Of a stretch of DNA of 64,000 nt, positions 1-8,933 are shown piece after piece; within the stretch, counting starts at the first letter, position 1, and each line of letters opens with the position of its first letter. A program made the translations under genes and the position numbers. This DNA is from BD2-11 sp965115885 (GTDB lineage: Bacteria > Gemmatimonadota > Gemmatimonadetes > Longimicrobiales > Gaopeijiaceae). The notes below the pieces were generated by a model. That model was not told the DNA's origin, did not search any database, and saw only the letters and a list, made by a program, of their open reading frames with translations. The stretch covers positions 682,001-746,000 of the forward strand of contig OZ220479.1 of NCBI GenBank assembly GCA_965115885.1, in the 5' to 3' direction.

Positions 1-310
1 AGATGCCCGGTTCCCCGTAGGCGTAGTCGAAGCGCCCGGCTTGATCGTTGACGTTGACGGGCGGGCCGCCGGCGTAGACGTAGGGAATCTCCTCGGAGTC
101 TCCGTTGCCGTAGTCCACCACGGTCCGCGACAGATTGGTGCCGCGCGACGCGTAGCGGAACCGGATTTTCTGGCCCACGGACGCGCGCTCCCGGCTGGCG
201 GTCAGGGAAACCGTCAACGGTTGCGGCTCGAGGGGCGGGTTCAGGCAGGACGCGAGCAGAAGCGCGCACGCCGCGAACGTCGCTCGCCCGCGCGCGAACC
301 GACTGGACAT
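1..310 (-). CDS. Exported lipoprotein, 3' part cut by window edge
   Basis: From an ATG at 308-310 about 103 codons stay open to the left edge. The N-terminus has arginines, a hydrophobic run and a lipobox-like LLLASC with the Cys at residue 22, so export and lipid anchoring are likely. The rest seen (TVSLTASRERASVGQKI, then VDYGNGD) has the beta-strand look of a PKD/Ig-like extracellular domain, but no family is recognised. It diverges from the DUF1592 gene at 501, leaving a 190-base shared promoter gap. The C-terminus lies outside the window. Confidence 0.5.
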   Translation of the reverse strand, partial: MSSRFARGRATFAACALLLASCLNPPLEPQPLTVSLTASRERASVGQKIRFRYASRGTNLSRTVVDYGNGDSEEIPYVYAGGPPVNVNDQAGRFDYAYGEPGI

Positions 311-500
311 CGTCGACACCGCCTCCGGTGTGGGTTTCCGCCGACCCCGCCGGTGGCGGAGACGCCGTGCGAAACCTATGTTCTCCGCAGGACGTTGTCT
401 GCATCTCGAGTCTCGCGGAATCGGTCCGGTCCGGCCGGGATGCGCAACCGTCCGCGGGTCCGGGTCGGCGTCGCGGGTCCGCGGGGTTCGGAGCTACGGA

Positions 501-2954
501 ATGAACGCACTCTACAGCGTCGCGGCCGCCTTGGGCGTCGCCTTGATGGTCGGCGCGGGCGGAGACGGCTTTTTCGCCGCCGACGCTCCCGATCCCGCTC
601 CGGATCCCGTCGGCCGCGTCGCCTCCCTTTCCGATCTTCCCTCCTCCACGCTCACCGACGTCGTGGCCCGCTACTGCCAGGTCTGCCACAACGACGCGCT
701 CCTGACCGGCAACCTTTCCCTCGCCGGATTCGACGTGGCGCGCGCGGCCGAGCGCCCGGAGACCGCGGAGAAGATGATTCTCAAACTCCGCGCCGGAATG
801 ATGCCGCCCCCCGGGATGCCTCGCCCCGCGGGCGACACCGTGACCGCGCTGGTGGAGGAACTGGAGGCGAGGATGGACGCGGCCGCCCTGGCGGCGCCCA
901 ATCCCGGCGGACGCACCTTCCAGCGCCTCAACCAAGCCGAGTACGCGGAGTCGATCGAGGATCTGCTGGCCCTCGAGATCGACGCCGGCGACTACCTGCC
1001 GCCCGACACCAAGAGCGCGAATTTCGACAACGTCTCCGAGGCGCAGCTGCTCTCCCCGACGCTCCTCGACGCCTACATGAACGCGGCCGACCGGATCAGC
1101 CGTCTGGCCGTCGGCGACCCGGGCGCCCAGCCCGCCGAACGGACCTACACGGTCTCCGGCTACGTTTCCCAGCGGGACCGGGTCGAAGGCGCGCCCTTCG
1201 GCACGCGCGGCGGGACGAGCGTGGTCCACCACTTCCCCGCGGACGGCGCCTACCGGTTCCGCGTCGTCTTCGAGCACACCACCACGGGCGAGGGCTTCTT
1301 CGGCCAAATCGCCCGCCTCGAACAGCTCGAGATCTCGATCAACGGCGAGCGGGTGGCGTTGCTGGACGTGGACCAGTGGATGCACGTCTCGGACCCGGAG
1401 GGCATCTCCATGCGCACGGATCCGGTGTTCGTGCGCGCCGGACCGCAACGCGTGACCGCGGCTTTCCTCAAGCGCGCCGAGGGACCGGTGGAGGACCTCG
1501 TGTCGCCTCACGACTGGTCTCTGGCGGACCGGCACACCGGCATCGGCGGCTACGGGCTGACGTTGCTCCCGCACCTGCGGGATCTGGTGATCGGCGGACC
1601 CTACGAGACGTCCGGCGTATCGGAGACTCCGAGTCGGCGGCGGATCTTCAGTTGCCGTCCGGAGTCCGAAGAGGAGCGCGAAAGGTGTGCGCGCGACATC
1701 CTCGCGCGGCTGGCGGGCAGGGCGTACCGCAGGCCCCTGCTCGAACGCGACGTCGCGCCGCTCGTGGCGTTCTACCGCGCCGGGGAGGAGGAAGGCGGCT
1801 TCGAGACGGGCGTCCGGACCGGGCTCCAGGCGATCCTGGCGAGTCCTCACTTCGTCTTCCGCATGGAGGAGGCGCCGGTCGGCGTCCGGCCGGGGGAGAC
1901 GTTCCGGATCGGCGACGTGGATCTGGCCTCGCGGCTGTCGTTCTTTCTGTGGGGGACGCCGCCGGACGAGGAGCTGATGGCGTTGGCGCGGCGGGACGAG
2001 CTTTCTCGGGACGACGTTCTGGAAGCGCAGGCGCGACGCATGCTGGCCGATCCGCGCGCGGCGTCTCTGGGGTCCAGGTTCGCGGCTCAGTGGTTGCGCC
2101 TCCAGGATCTCGATCTGGTTCACCCGGACCAGTTCTGGTTCCCCGACTACGACCAGCAGCTCGCCGACGCCATGGTGCGCGAGACCGAGCTCTTCTTCAA
2201 CCACTTGGTCGCGGCGGACCGGAGCGTTCTCGATCTGTACCGCGCCGACTACACCTTCGTGAACGAGCGTCTGGCGCGTCACTACGGCATTCCCGGGGTG
2301 CTGGGCAAGCGGTTCCGGCGGGTGACGCATCCGGGACCCGAGCGGCGGGGCGTGTTGGGCCACGGCAGCGTTCTCACCCTGACCTCGGTGGCCAACCGCA
2401 CCTCGCCGGTGTTGCGCGGCAAGTGGGTGATGGAGGTGTTGCTGGGGACGCCTCCCCCGCCTCCCCCGCCGGGCATCCCGGACCTGGAGGAGACCGAAGG
2501 CTCCGAGGGCGGGCGTCTGCTCACCACCCGCGAACGCATGGAGCGGCACCGGGCCAACCCGGTGTGCAACGCCTGCCACCAGTTCATGGACCCCATCGGG
2601 CTGGCGCTGGACAACTTCGACGTGACCGGGAAGTGGCGGATCCGCGAGAACGGCATGGCGCTCGACACGCGCGGCACCTTCTACGACGGCAGCGCGGTCG
2701 CAAGCCCGGCCGACCTGCGCGAGGCGTTGCTGCGGCGCCCGGAACCGCTCATCCGCACCTTCACGGCGAACCTGATGACGTACGCGCTGGGCCGCCGAAC
2801 CGAGCACTACGATCAGCCGGCCATCCGCGCCATCGCGGCGCAGGCCGAACGGGAGGACTACAGGATGTCGGCCTTCGTCACGGGTGTGGTGAAGAGCGAC
2901 GCCTTCAGAGCCAAGAGGGTCCCCGAGGCGCTGGCCGAGAGCGCGCCCCGCTAG
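501..2954 (+). CDS. Diheme c-type cytochrome, DUF1587/DUF1592/DUF1595/DUF1588/DUF1585
   Basis: 817 residues starting at ATG 501, which is followed by a hydrophobic signal peptide; the frame is open further upstream but that part is basic and non-coding in character. Two haem c motifs are visible, CQVCH near residue 58 and CNACH near residue 690, the second inside the DUF1588 region. The DUF1587 segment (GRTFQRLNQAEYAESIEDLL) follows the first haem, then DUF1592, DUF1595 and DUF1585. Proteins of this architecture are periplasmic and nearly always sit before a DUF1552 partner, as here with a 92-base gap. Their substrate is unknown; oxidation of a surface or polymeric substrate with electron transfer through the haems is an inference. 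Confidence 0.92.
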   Translation: MNALYSVAAALGVALMVGAGGDGFFAADAPDPAPDPVGRVASLSDLPSSTLTDVVARYCQVCHNDALLTGNLSLAGFDVARAAERPETAEKMILKLRAGMMPPPGMPRPAGDTVTALVEELEARMDAAALAAPNPGGRTFQRLNQAEYAESIEDLLALEIDAGDYLPPDTKSANFDNVSEAQLLSPTLLDAYMNAADRISRLAVGDPGAQPAERTYTVSGYVSQRDRVEGAPFGTRGGTSVVHHFPADGAYRFRVVFEHTTTGEGFFGQIARLEQLEISINGERVALLDVDQWMHVSDPEGISMRTDPVFVRAGPQRVTAAFLKRAEGPVEDLVSPHDWSLADRHTGIGGYGLTLLPHLRDLVIGGPYETSGVSETPSRRRIFSCRPESEEERERCARDILARLAGRAYRRPLLERDVAPLVAFYRAGEEEGGFETGVRTGLQAILASPHFVFRMEEAPVGVRPGETFRIGDVDLASRLSFFLWGTPPDEELMALARRDELSRDDVLEAQARRMLADPRAASLGSRFAAQWLRLQDLDLVHPDQFWFPDYDQQLADAMVRETELFFNHLVAADRSVLDLYRADYTFVNERLARHYGIPGVLGKRFRRVTHPGPERRGVLGHGSVLTLTSVANRTSPVLRGKWVMEVLLGTPPPPPPPGIPDLEETEGSEGGRLLTTRERMERHRANPVCNACHQFMDPIGLALDNFDVTGKWRIRENGMALDTRGTFYDGSAVASPADLREALLRRPEPLIRTFTANLMTYALGRRTEHYDQPAIRAIAAQAEREDYRMSAFVTGVVKSDAFRAKRVPEALAESAPR

Positions 2955-3046
2955 GCGCACCCGCCGCCGGAGGCGCGCGGGAGGTCTCCGGTCGTCCGCG
3001 TCCGCCCGCACGGGGGCGACGGCGCACCCCTTCAAGGAGAGTGGAA

Positions 3047-4468
3047 ATGCACTTCGTCACCGGGACGCACATCCCCCGCCGCACCTTCCTGCGCGGCGCC
3101 GGCGCGGCCGTCGCCCTGCCCTTCCTGGACGCCATGATTCCCGCCGGGGCGCGACGCGCGGCCGCCGAGCCCGCCACCCGGCTGGTGGCCATCGAAATGG
3201 TGCACGGGGCTGCGGGCTCGAACGAATGGGGCGCCACCCAGCATCTGTGGTCTCCCGCGGCGACCGGCCGGGACTTCGACCTCTCCCCCAGTTCGCTGCT
3301 TCCGCTCGAGCCCTACCGGGACCGCCTCACCATCGTCAGCAACACCGACGTGAGGATGGCCGAGGCACGCGAGCCCCACGAAATCGGGGGCGATCACTTC
3401 CGCTCGAGCGCCGTTTTCCTGACCCAGGCCCACCCCAAGCAGACGCGGGGCTCGGACGTGTTCGTCGGTACCTCCATGGACCAGTTGCACGCCCGCCGCT
3501 TCGGACAGGACACGCCGATCCCGTCGATGCAGCTGTGCATCGAGAACGTGGATCAGTCGGGGGGGTGCGCCTACGGCTACTCGTGCGTCTACACAGACAC
3601 CATCAGCTGGGCTTCGTCCACCGAACCGCTTCCCATGATCCGGGATCCGCGGGTGGCTTTCGAGATGCTCTTCGGCGCCGGGGGCACGCCCGCCGCGCGC
3701 GCCGCGCGCAGGCGGACCGACAAGAGCATCCTGGACTGGATCTCCGGCGAAGTCGCGTACCTCAGACGGGCGCTGGCCCAGGACGACCGCCGGCGCCTGG
3801 ACCGCTACCTGGAGAACGTCCGCGAGCTGGAACGGAGAATCGAGGGCATCGAACGCCGCAACGCCAGCGGGTCGCCGCGCGAGCTTCCCGAAGCGCCGGC
3901 CGGGGTCCCGGACTCCTTCACCGAGCACATGCAGCTCATGTTCGACATCCAAGTTCTCGCCTTCGCGTCCGACGTCACGCGCGTGTTCTCCTTCAAGACG
4001 GGACGGGACGCGTCGTCGCGGGTCTACACCGAGAGCGGCGTCGACAAGGCCTTCCATCCCGCCTCGCATCACGGAGGCAACGAGGAGGCGATCCTGGACT
4101 TCGCCCGCATCAACGCCTTCCAGGCGGGGCAGCTTCCGTATCTTCTGAAGAAGCTCGAGGAGACCGCGGAGGGCGGCGCCAGCCTGCTCGACCGGACCAT
4201 GATCCTCTACGGCTCGCCGATGGCGGACGGGAACCTGCACAACCATCGCCGCTGCCCGCTGATCGTGCTGGGCGGCGCGAACGGGCGCCACGAGGGCGGG
4301 CTGCACCTCGAAGCCCCCGACGGCACTCCCATGGCCAACGTGATGCTGAGCCTGCTGCACTCCTTGGGCCACGACGACATGACCAGCTTCGGCGACAGCA
4401 CGGGCGAGTTTCGACTGAGCCCGCCGTCGTCGGCCGTCGAGGTTTCGTCCTCCGGCGAGCGCCGGTAG
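3047..4468 (+). CDS. Tat-exported DUF1552 protein
   Basis: 473 residues. ATG 3047 is chosen because AAGGAGA lies just upstream and the N-terminus is a clear twin-arginine signal (RRTFLRGAGAAVALPF). The body matches DUF1552: SNTDVRMAEA, HEIGGDHFRSS, a coiled stretch ERRIEGIERR, and the C-terminal DRTMILYGSPMADGN with LPLIVLGG-like RCPLIVLGGANG. The fold belongs with the alkaline phosphatase/sulfatase-like DUF1501/1552 group. It is the usual partner of the upstream diheme protein and is probably exported folded with a cofactor. Its TAG stop overlaps the GTG start of the ankyrin gene, so the three genes form one operon. Confidence 0.92.
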   Translation: MHFVTGTHIPRRTFLRGAGAAVALPFLDAMIPAGARRAAAEPATRLVAIEMVHGAAGSNEWGATQHLWSPAATGRDFDLSPSSLLPLEPYRDRLTIVSNTDVRMAEAREPHEIGGDHFRSSAVFLTQAHPKQTRGSDVFVGTSMDQLHARRFGQDTPIPSMQLCIENVDQSGGCAYGYSCVYTDTISWASSTEPLPMIRDPRVAFEMLFGAGGTPAARAARRRTDKSILDWISGEVAYLRRALAQDDRRRLDRYLENVRELERRIEGIERRNASGSPRELPEAPAGVPDSFTEHMQLMFDIQVLAFASDVTRVFSFKTGRDASSRVYTESGVDKAFHPASHHGGNEEAILDFARINAFQAGQLPYLLKKLEETAEGGASLLDRTMILYGSPMADGNLHNHRRCPLIVLGGANGRHEGGLHLEAPDGTPMANVMLSLLHSLGHDDMTSFGDSTGEFRLSPPSSAVEVSSSGERR

Positions 4469-6256
4469 TGCGCACGCCGCGAACGTCGCCCCGTCGGAGG
4501 GGCGTCCGGCTGGGTGCGGCGGGCGCCGCCGCACTGTTGCTGTGGGCCCCGTCCCCCGGCAACGCGCCGGTGGCGGACGCGGCGATGCGGGGCGACGTCG
4601 CGGCCGTCGAAGCCTTGATCGCCGCGGGCGCGGACGTGAACGTTCCCCACGGGGACGGCATGACCGCCCTGCATTGGGCCGCGGAGCGCTCGGACGCCGC
4701 CCTGATCCGCGTCCTGCTGGGCGCCGGAGCGGACGTGGCGGCGGTCACGCGCAACGGGGACTACGTTCCTCTCCACTTGGCCGCCAAGTCCGGTGGCGCG
4801 GACGCCGTGGAAGCGTTGCTGGAAGCGGGCAGCGATCCCCGCCGGGCGACCGCGACCGGTGCCGTCACGCCCATGCACTTCGCGGCCGGAGCCGGCAGCG
4901 ACGACGCGATCGCTTCCTTGGCGCGGCGCGGAGGTCGACGCACGAGAATCGGAGTGGGGGCAGACGCCGCTCATGTTCGCCGCGGCGGGCGGCAGGACGG
5001 ACGCCGTGCGGGCGCTCTTGGCGCTGGGGGCCGACCCGGAGGTCCGGAGCCGGGCGGTCGACGTCGTGGAACGGGCGGCCGTCGACCGCGAGGCGGGAGA
5101 GGCGCGCGACCGGGTGCTCGATGAGTTCCGGGCGCAGGCCGAGGACCCGCGCTCCTGGCGGCCGACGCCCAGTCAGGTGCGGGCGGCCGTGCGAGCCGGC
5201 CGCGAAGTCCAGATCTCGCGCACCCGGGCCGCGTCCGGCCGCGAGGAGCCGGAAGCGGCTCCCGACGCTTTCCCCGGATACACGGGTCTGGTGGGCGCCC
5301 AGGGCGGAATGACCGCGCTCCTGCACGCGGTGCGCGAGGGGCACGGCGAGACCGCCCTGGCGTTGCTCGACGCCGGCGCGGACCTCGACGGCGCGAGCGG
5401 CGGCGACCGCACCGGTCCGTTGCTGATGGCGACCATCAACGGCCACTTCGATCTGGCCATCACCCTGCTCGACCGCGGCGCCGATCCGCGCGCGGCCAGC
5501 GACGCGGGCGCGACTCCGCTCTACGCCGCGATCAACGCCTACTGGGCCCCGAAGTCGCGCTATCCCCAGCAGCAGGCCTACCGGCAGCAGCGGGCGACCT
5601 ACCTGGAGTTGATGGAGGCGTTGCTGGAGGCCGGCGCCGATCCCAACGCGCGTTTGGCTCGCCACCTCTGGTACATGTCCTACACTTTCGATCTGTTGCG
5701 GGTGGACACCCGGGGCGCCACGCCTTTCTGGCGGGCCGCCTACGGAACCGACGTGGCGGCGATGAGGTTGCTGGTCGCGTACGGCGCGGATCCGTCGATC
5801 CCGACCGCGAAGCCGCCGGAGCGACGCAGGGACGCTACCGTCGCGCGGGATCCTTCCGGGCTGTCGCCGGTGCCGACGGGGGGACCCGGAGTGTACCCGA
5901 TTCACGCGGCATCGGGCGTGGGCTACGGGGAAGGCTACGCGGGAAACTCGCACCGGCACGCCCCCAACGGCTGGTTGCCGTCCGTCCGGTATCTGGTGGA
6001 GGAGCTGGGGGCCGACGTGAACGCCCGCGACCACAACGGCTACAACGCCCTGCATCACGCCGCCGCGCGCGGCGACGTGGCGCTGATCCGCTACTTGGCG
6101 GACCGGGGCGCCGACGTGACGGCGGTCAGCCGCCGGGGACAGACGACCGCGGACATGGCGAACGGTCCGGTCCAGCGCATCCAGCCTTTCCCCGAAGCGC
6201 TGGATCTGCTGGAGCGCTTGGGCGCGCGCAACAACGACGCCTGCTTGTCCTGCTGA
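4468..6256 (+). pseudogene. Secreted ankyrin-repeat protein with a frameshift near 4925
   Basis: Reading begins at GTG 4468, which overlaps the DUF1552 stop, and gives a basic, hydrophobic signal-like N-terminus (AAGAAALLLWAPSPGNAPVA). Ankyrin repeats follow: AAMRGDVAAVEALIAAGADV, GMTALHWAAE, VPLHLAAKSGG, then the frame breaks. From about 4925 the repeats continue in the next frame (GAEVDARESEWGQTPLMFAA) to TGA 6256, with later repeats NGYNALHHAAARGDVALIRY near the end. Together about 596 codons, with one surplus base in the GC-rich run at 4915-4932. It may be a real mutation or an assembly error; the rest of the frame is clean. Ankyrin proteins in this position probably scaffold or inhibit the exported partners. 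Confidence 0.85.
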
Positions 6257-6345
6257 GGCCAAGCTAGGGAGTAGGGTAGGGGGGGACTCCGCCCTTCGCG
6301 GCGCGCCCCTGCGGTCCCTTCGCTCTCCGGAAGCGTCCCCGCGCT

Positions 6346-6726
6346 TCAGGTCCCGCCCAGTTCCTCCATGAGCCGTTCGAACTCTTCGCGGCGAGCTTGA
6401 TCGAGGCTGACCTCGAGGGTGAAGCGCTGGTATTCCTCTTGGGACATTCCGTGGCCGTCGTAGATCTCGACGAGCCTCCGGTCCATCTCGAGGCGCAACT
6501 CCTCCTTTCCGGGATCGTCGTGCACCACGGCGATGGCTTGGTTGAATTCCTCGCGGGCTTCGACCACTTCGATGTGCACCCGCACGAAGAGCGCGAACCT
6601 GTCGTCGCTCGTCTCCGCCGCCGACGCGTCTTCCTGCTGACTTTGGAGCGTCGAGGGCCCGAGGACGAACAGGGAGGCGAGCGCCAGCAGGCCGCCCGGA
6701 ACCGTGAGTCTCGGAGTTTTTCTCAT
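6346..6726 (-). CDS. DUF4168-like secreted protein
   Basis: 126 residues. ATG 6726 is preferred over an upstream start because GGAGGG lies upstream and the product then opens with a signal peptide (PGGLLALASLFVLG). The mature part is acidic, mostly helical and carries the DUF4168-style ending, GMSQEEYQRFTLEVSLDQ. Function unknown for the family. It converges on the ankyrin gene, with 89 bases between them. Confidence 0.6.
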   Translation of the reverse strand: MRKTPRLTVPGGLLALASLFVLGPSTLQSQQEDASAAETSDDRFALFVRVHIEVVEAREEFNQAIAVVHDDPGKEELRLEMDRRLVEIYDGHGMSQEEYQRFTLEVSLDQARREEFERLMEELGGT

Positions 6727-6965
6727 CGGGGTACCCTCCTCACCGGCTACGCCTTCGCACAGGCGCGGATGCATGTCGGCCAAAGGTGGCGGCGCGGCAA
6801 GGGATCGAGCCCCCGCCGACGCGACCGGGACACTACATTATCTTCGTCGGCTCCGCCCGGAACAAGTCCCCTGTTGCGTTGATCGCGGCGCGTGATGATC
6901 TTGAGGCCGGATCGAGCGACGGTGGAAGGCGCTGGCGCCGCAGTGGGAGCGAAGGGAGCGAGGCG

Positions 6966-7217
6966 ATGCCCGTCTACGAGTACGTTTGCAACGAGTGCGC
7001 GGAGCAGTTCGAGGTTCTGCTGCTGAGACGGGAAGTCGCCGAATGCCCCTCGTGCGAGAGCGGCGACCTGAAGCGGATGCTGTCCGTGCCCAAGGTCAGC
7101 TCCTCGTCGACGCACGACTTGGCTATGCGCGCGGCGAAGAAGCGCGACCGCGCCCAGGCTTGGGAGCGGGTGAACGAACAGCGCAAGTACGAGGAGAGTC
7201 ACGACCGGCACGGCTGA
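6966..7217 (+). CDS. FmdB-family zinc ribbon protein
   Basis: 83 residues, starting at MPVYEYVCNEC. The paired CxxC knuckles C8/C11 and C27/C30 (CNEC, CPSC) and the following LKRMLSVP match the FmdB regulatory zinc ribbon family. The C-terminal half is charged and helical. The family is small and cytoplasmic, and its molecular role is not established. It precedes a cytochrome c gene by 68 bases and may share its transcript. The upstream gap of about 240 bases is shared with the divergent DUF4168 gene and contains an AT-richer patch near 6834-6850 that could hold a promoter. Confidence 0.85.
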   Translation: MPVYEYVCNECAEQFEVLLLRREVAECPSCESGDLKRMLSVPKVSSSSTHDLAMRAAKKRDRAQAWERVNEQRKYEESHDRHG

Positions 7218-7285
7218 GTCCGTGCGGATCCGGGGCGCGAAGCCGCGCCGACGTCGACGTTACCGTGAACCGAAGAGGAGTGGAG

Positions 7286-7687
7286 ATGATCGCGAAAGGA
7301 AAATGGAGTTTGGCCGCCGTCGGCGCGCTGGCGCTGGTCGCCGCCGCGCCCGCTGCGGACGGGCGTGTTCCGCAGGCGTTGCCGGACGGCGTCACCGAGG
7401 CGATGGTGGAGGAGGGCCGCACCCTCTTCGCCGGAACCGCGCTGTGCGCCACCTGCCACGCGACGGGGGAGGGGGTTCTGAATTTGGGTCCCAACCTCAC
7501 CGACGACACTTGGTTGAACGTCGAGGATCCCACCTCCTACGACGCCTTCGTCGAACTGATCAACACGGGAGTCGCGACGCCCAAGGAGCACATGATCCCC
7601 ATGGCGGCGCGAGGAGGGAGCGCCATCACGGACGAGCAGGTGAGGGCGGTCGCCGCGTTCGTCTGGACGCTGGCGAACGGGAGCTGA
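7286..7687 (+). CDS. Small periplasmic cytochrome c
   Basis: 133 residues from ATG 7286, with GAGGAGTGGAG upstream as ribosome site. A signal peptide (WSLAAVGALALVAAAPAADG) is followed by one haem c motif, CATCH near residue 52, and a downstream MIPMAARGG that supplies the likely axial methionine. Length and layout fit a class I monohaem electron carrier. It is followed by a strong terminator 33 bases after the stop. Confidence 0.87.
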   Translation: MIAKGKWSLAAVGALALVAAAPAADGRVPQALPDGVTEAMVEEGRTLFAGTALCATCHATGEGVLNLGPNLTDDTWLNVEDPTSYDAFVELINTGVATPKEHMIPMAARGGSAITDEQVRAVAAFVWTLANGS

Positions 7688-7720
7688 CCGTTCGTTAGCC
7701 GCCCAGCGGCTCGGCCGGAA

Positions 7721-7760
7721 AAAAACCGCCGCCCCCTTCCTCAAGGGGGCGGCGGTTTTT
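7721..7760. terminator. Perfect two-way intrinsic terminator
   Basis: An 18-bp perfect stem (7721-7738 with 7743-7760) around a CCTC loop. The arms are GC-rich inside and end in A5 on one side and T5 on the other, so the hairpin works in both directions. It ends the cytochrome c transcript from the left and could stop the gene at 7866-8519 from the right. Confidence 0.92.
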
Positions 7761-7865
7761 CGTTTCCGGGCGCGCGGGATTTCGGAGTCGGGGCTTCGAG
7801 CCCCCCGGACGGCCGTGCGCGATCCCGGTATCCCGACAAAGGGGGGGAAAAGGCGGCTCCGGGGG

Positions 7866-8519
7866 TCAGCCCTCCATGCCCTCGCCGCGCTTCATGAAGC
7901 CCATGTGGGCGTTGGCCTGCTCGAGACCGCCCTCGCCTTCCTGCCAGCCCACGCGCCCGTCGCCGTTGGCGTCGAGCCCGGGGATGAGCTGACCGGCCAC
8001 TTCCGCCATCTCCTCGACCAGCGGCGCGGCGTCCTCGGCGGACTCGGCCTCCTGGATCCGGGCGGCCAGCTCGAGGATCCTGTCCGCGCGCGCCACCGTG
8101 TTGGTGGCCGATGTGGCGACGTGGTTCGAGTGGGCGCGGATGTTGTCCGTGGCGCCCTCCGAGTCCGCGGCCATGGAGATGTGGCGAGCGGCTCCCGACG
8201 CGGCCGGCTTCACGCCGTATCCGTGGCCCGGGCCGTTTTCCACGACCTCGGGGTCGATGGCGTTCTGGACGTGACCGGCGTGGAGCTTCATGGCGTCGAG
8301 GTTGGTCGGGTCGCCCGCCGCCAGCTCCGCGTGCCGGGCCGCGACTTCGGCTTCGGCGATTGCGGTGGGAAGCAGTCCCTGGCCGTCGGGAGTGCCGCGG
8401 AATCCGTCCGCGACGTGTCCCATGTGAGCGTGGGCGGGGCTGTCTTGGGCGGCTGCGTCGGTCGCGAAACCGGCCACGGCGAGCGCCGTCAGGGCGATGG
8501 TGAGCGGATGTGCGCGCAT
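7866..8519 (-). CDS. Secreted His-rich helical protein, function unknown
   Basis: 217 residues starting at ATG 8519, with GGAGGAA upstream. A signal peptide ends at ATDAAAQ, followed by a His-rich segment (PAHAHMGHVADGF) and further spaced histidines (LHAGHVQNAID, HGYGVKP, ARHISMAA). The C-terminus carries an EF-hand-like loop, DANGDGRVGWQEGE. The histidines and the calcium-type loop suggest metal binding in the periplasm, but no named family is recognised. Confidence 0.75.
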   Translation of the reverse strand: MRAHPLTIALTALAVAGFATDAAAQDSPAHAHMGHVADGFRGTPDGQGLLPTAIAEAEVAARHAELAAGDPTNLDAMKLHAGHVQNAIDPEVVENGPGHGYGVKPAASGAARHISMAADSEGATDNIRAHSNHVATSATNTVARADRILELAARIQEAESAEDAAPLVEEMAEVAGQLIPGLDANGDGRVGWQEGEGGLEQANAHMGFMKRGEGMEG

Positions 8520-8933
8520 GGGTTTCCTCCGTGCAGATGGAAGGGGGTGGATCTTCCTTGGAACCGGATGGCGACGGCTCGGCGCGGGCGGTTTCTCGCA
8601 GGCGAGCCTTGCCTCGGGCGATTTTTCTTCGCCTAGGGCACTATGGGATAAGTTTGCGCGTTTCCGCGGCGACAGGCAAGCGAACGACCGAGTCCGCGTC
8701 CGAGAGCGGTTGCGCGGGCTTCGGGCCGCTCCCCGGAGGAGGCGCGGGCGCGGCGGCGGTTGCCGGGGGCGTGGCGCGGATCGGCGGAACGCTTCGTCGC
8801 GTTCGTCTGCTGCGCGGGGATTCGCGGTCGAACGCGTCCGGCCGCGGCGCTGTTCCGTCCACCGTCCCGTTCGTCGTTCCGACCGCCGCTGCGGGCGTGC
8901 CGGGTCCCGAAGCTCGAACGCGCCCGCTTCGCT
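8520..8933. other. Intergenic stretch without a recognised gene
   Basis: 414 bases between the starts of the His-rich gene and the end of xdhC. Open frames are present on both strands but are GC-driven and arginine-rich, with no family resemblance. I see no hairpin or repeat of note. Confidence 0.5.

Noticed and set aside
41..4468. A 1475-codon frame spanning the left end
   Set aside because: Only its last 473 codons are a gene (DUF1552). The rest is arginine- and proline-rich and antisense or out of frame with the DUF1592 gene.
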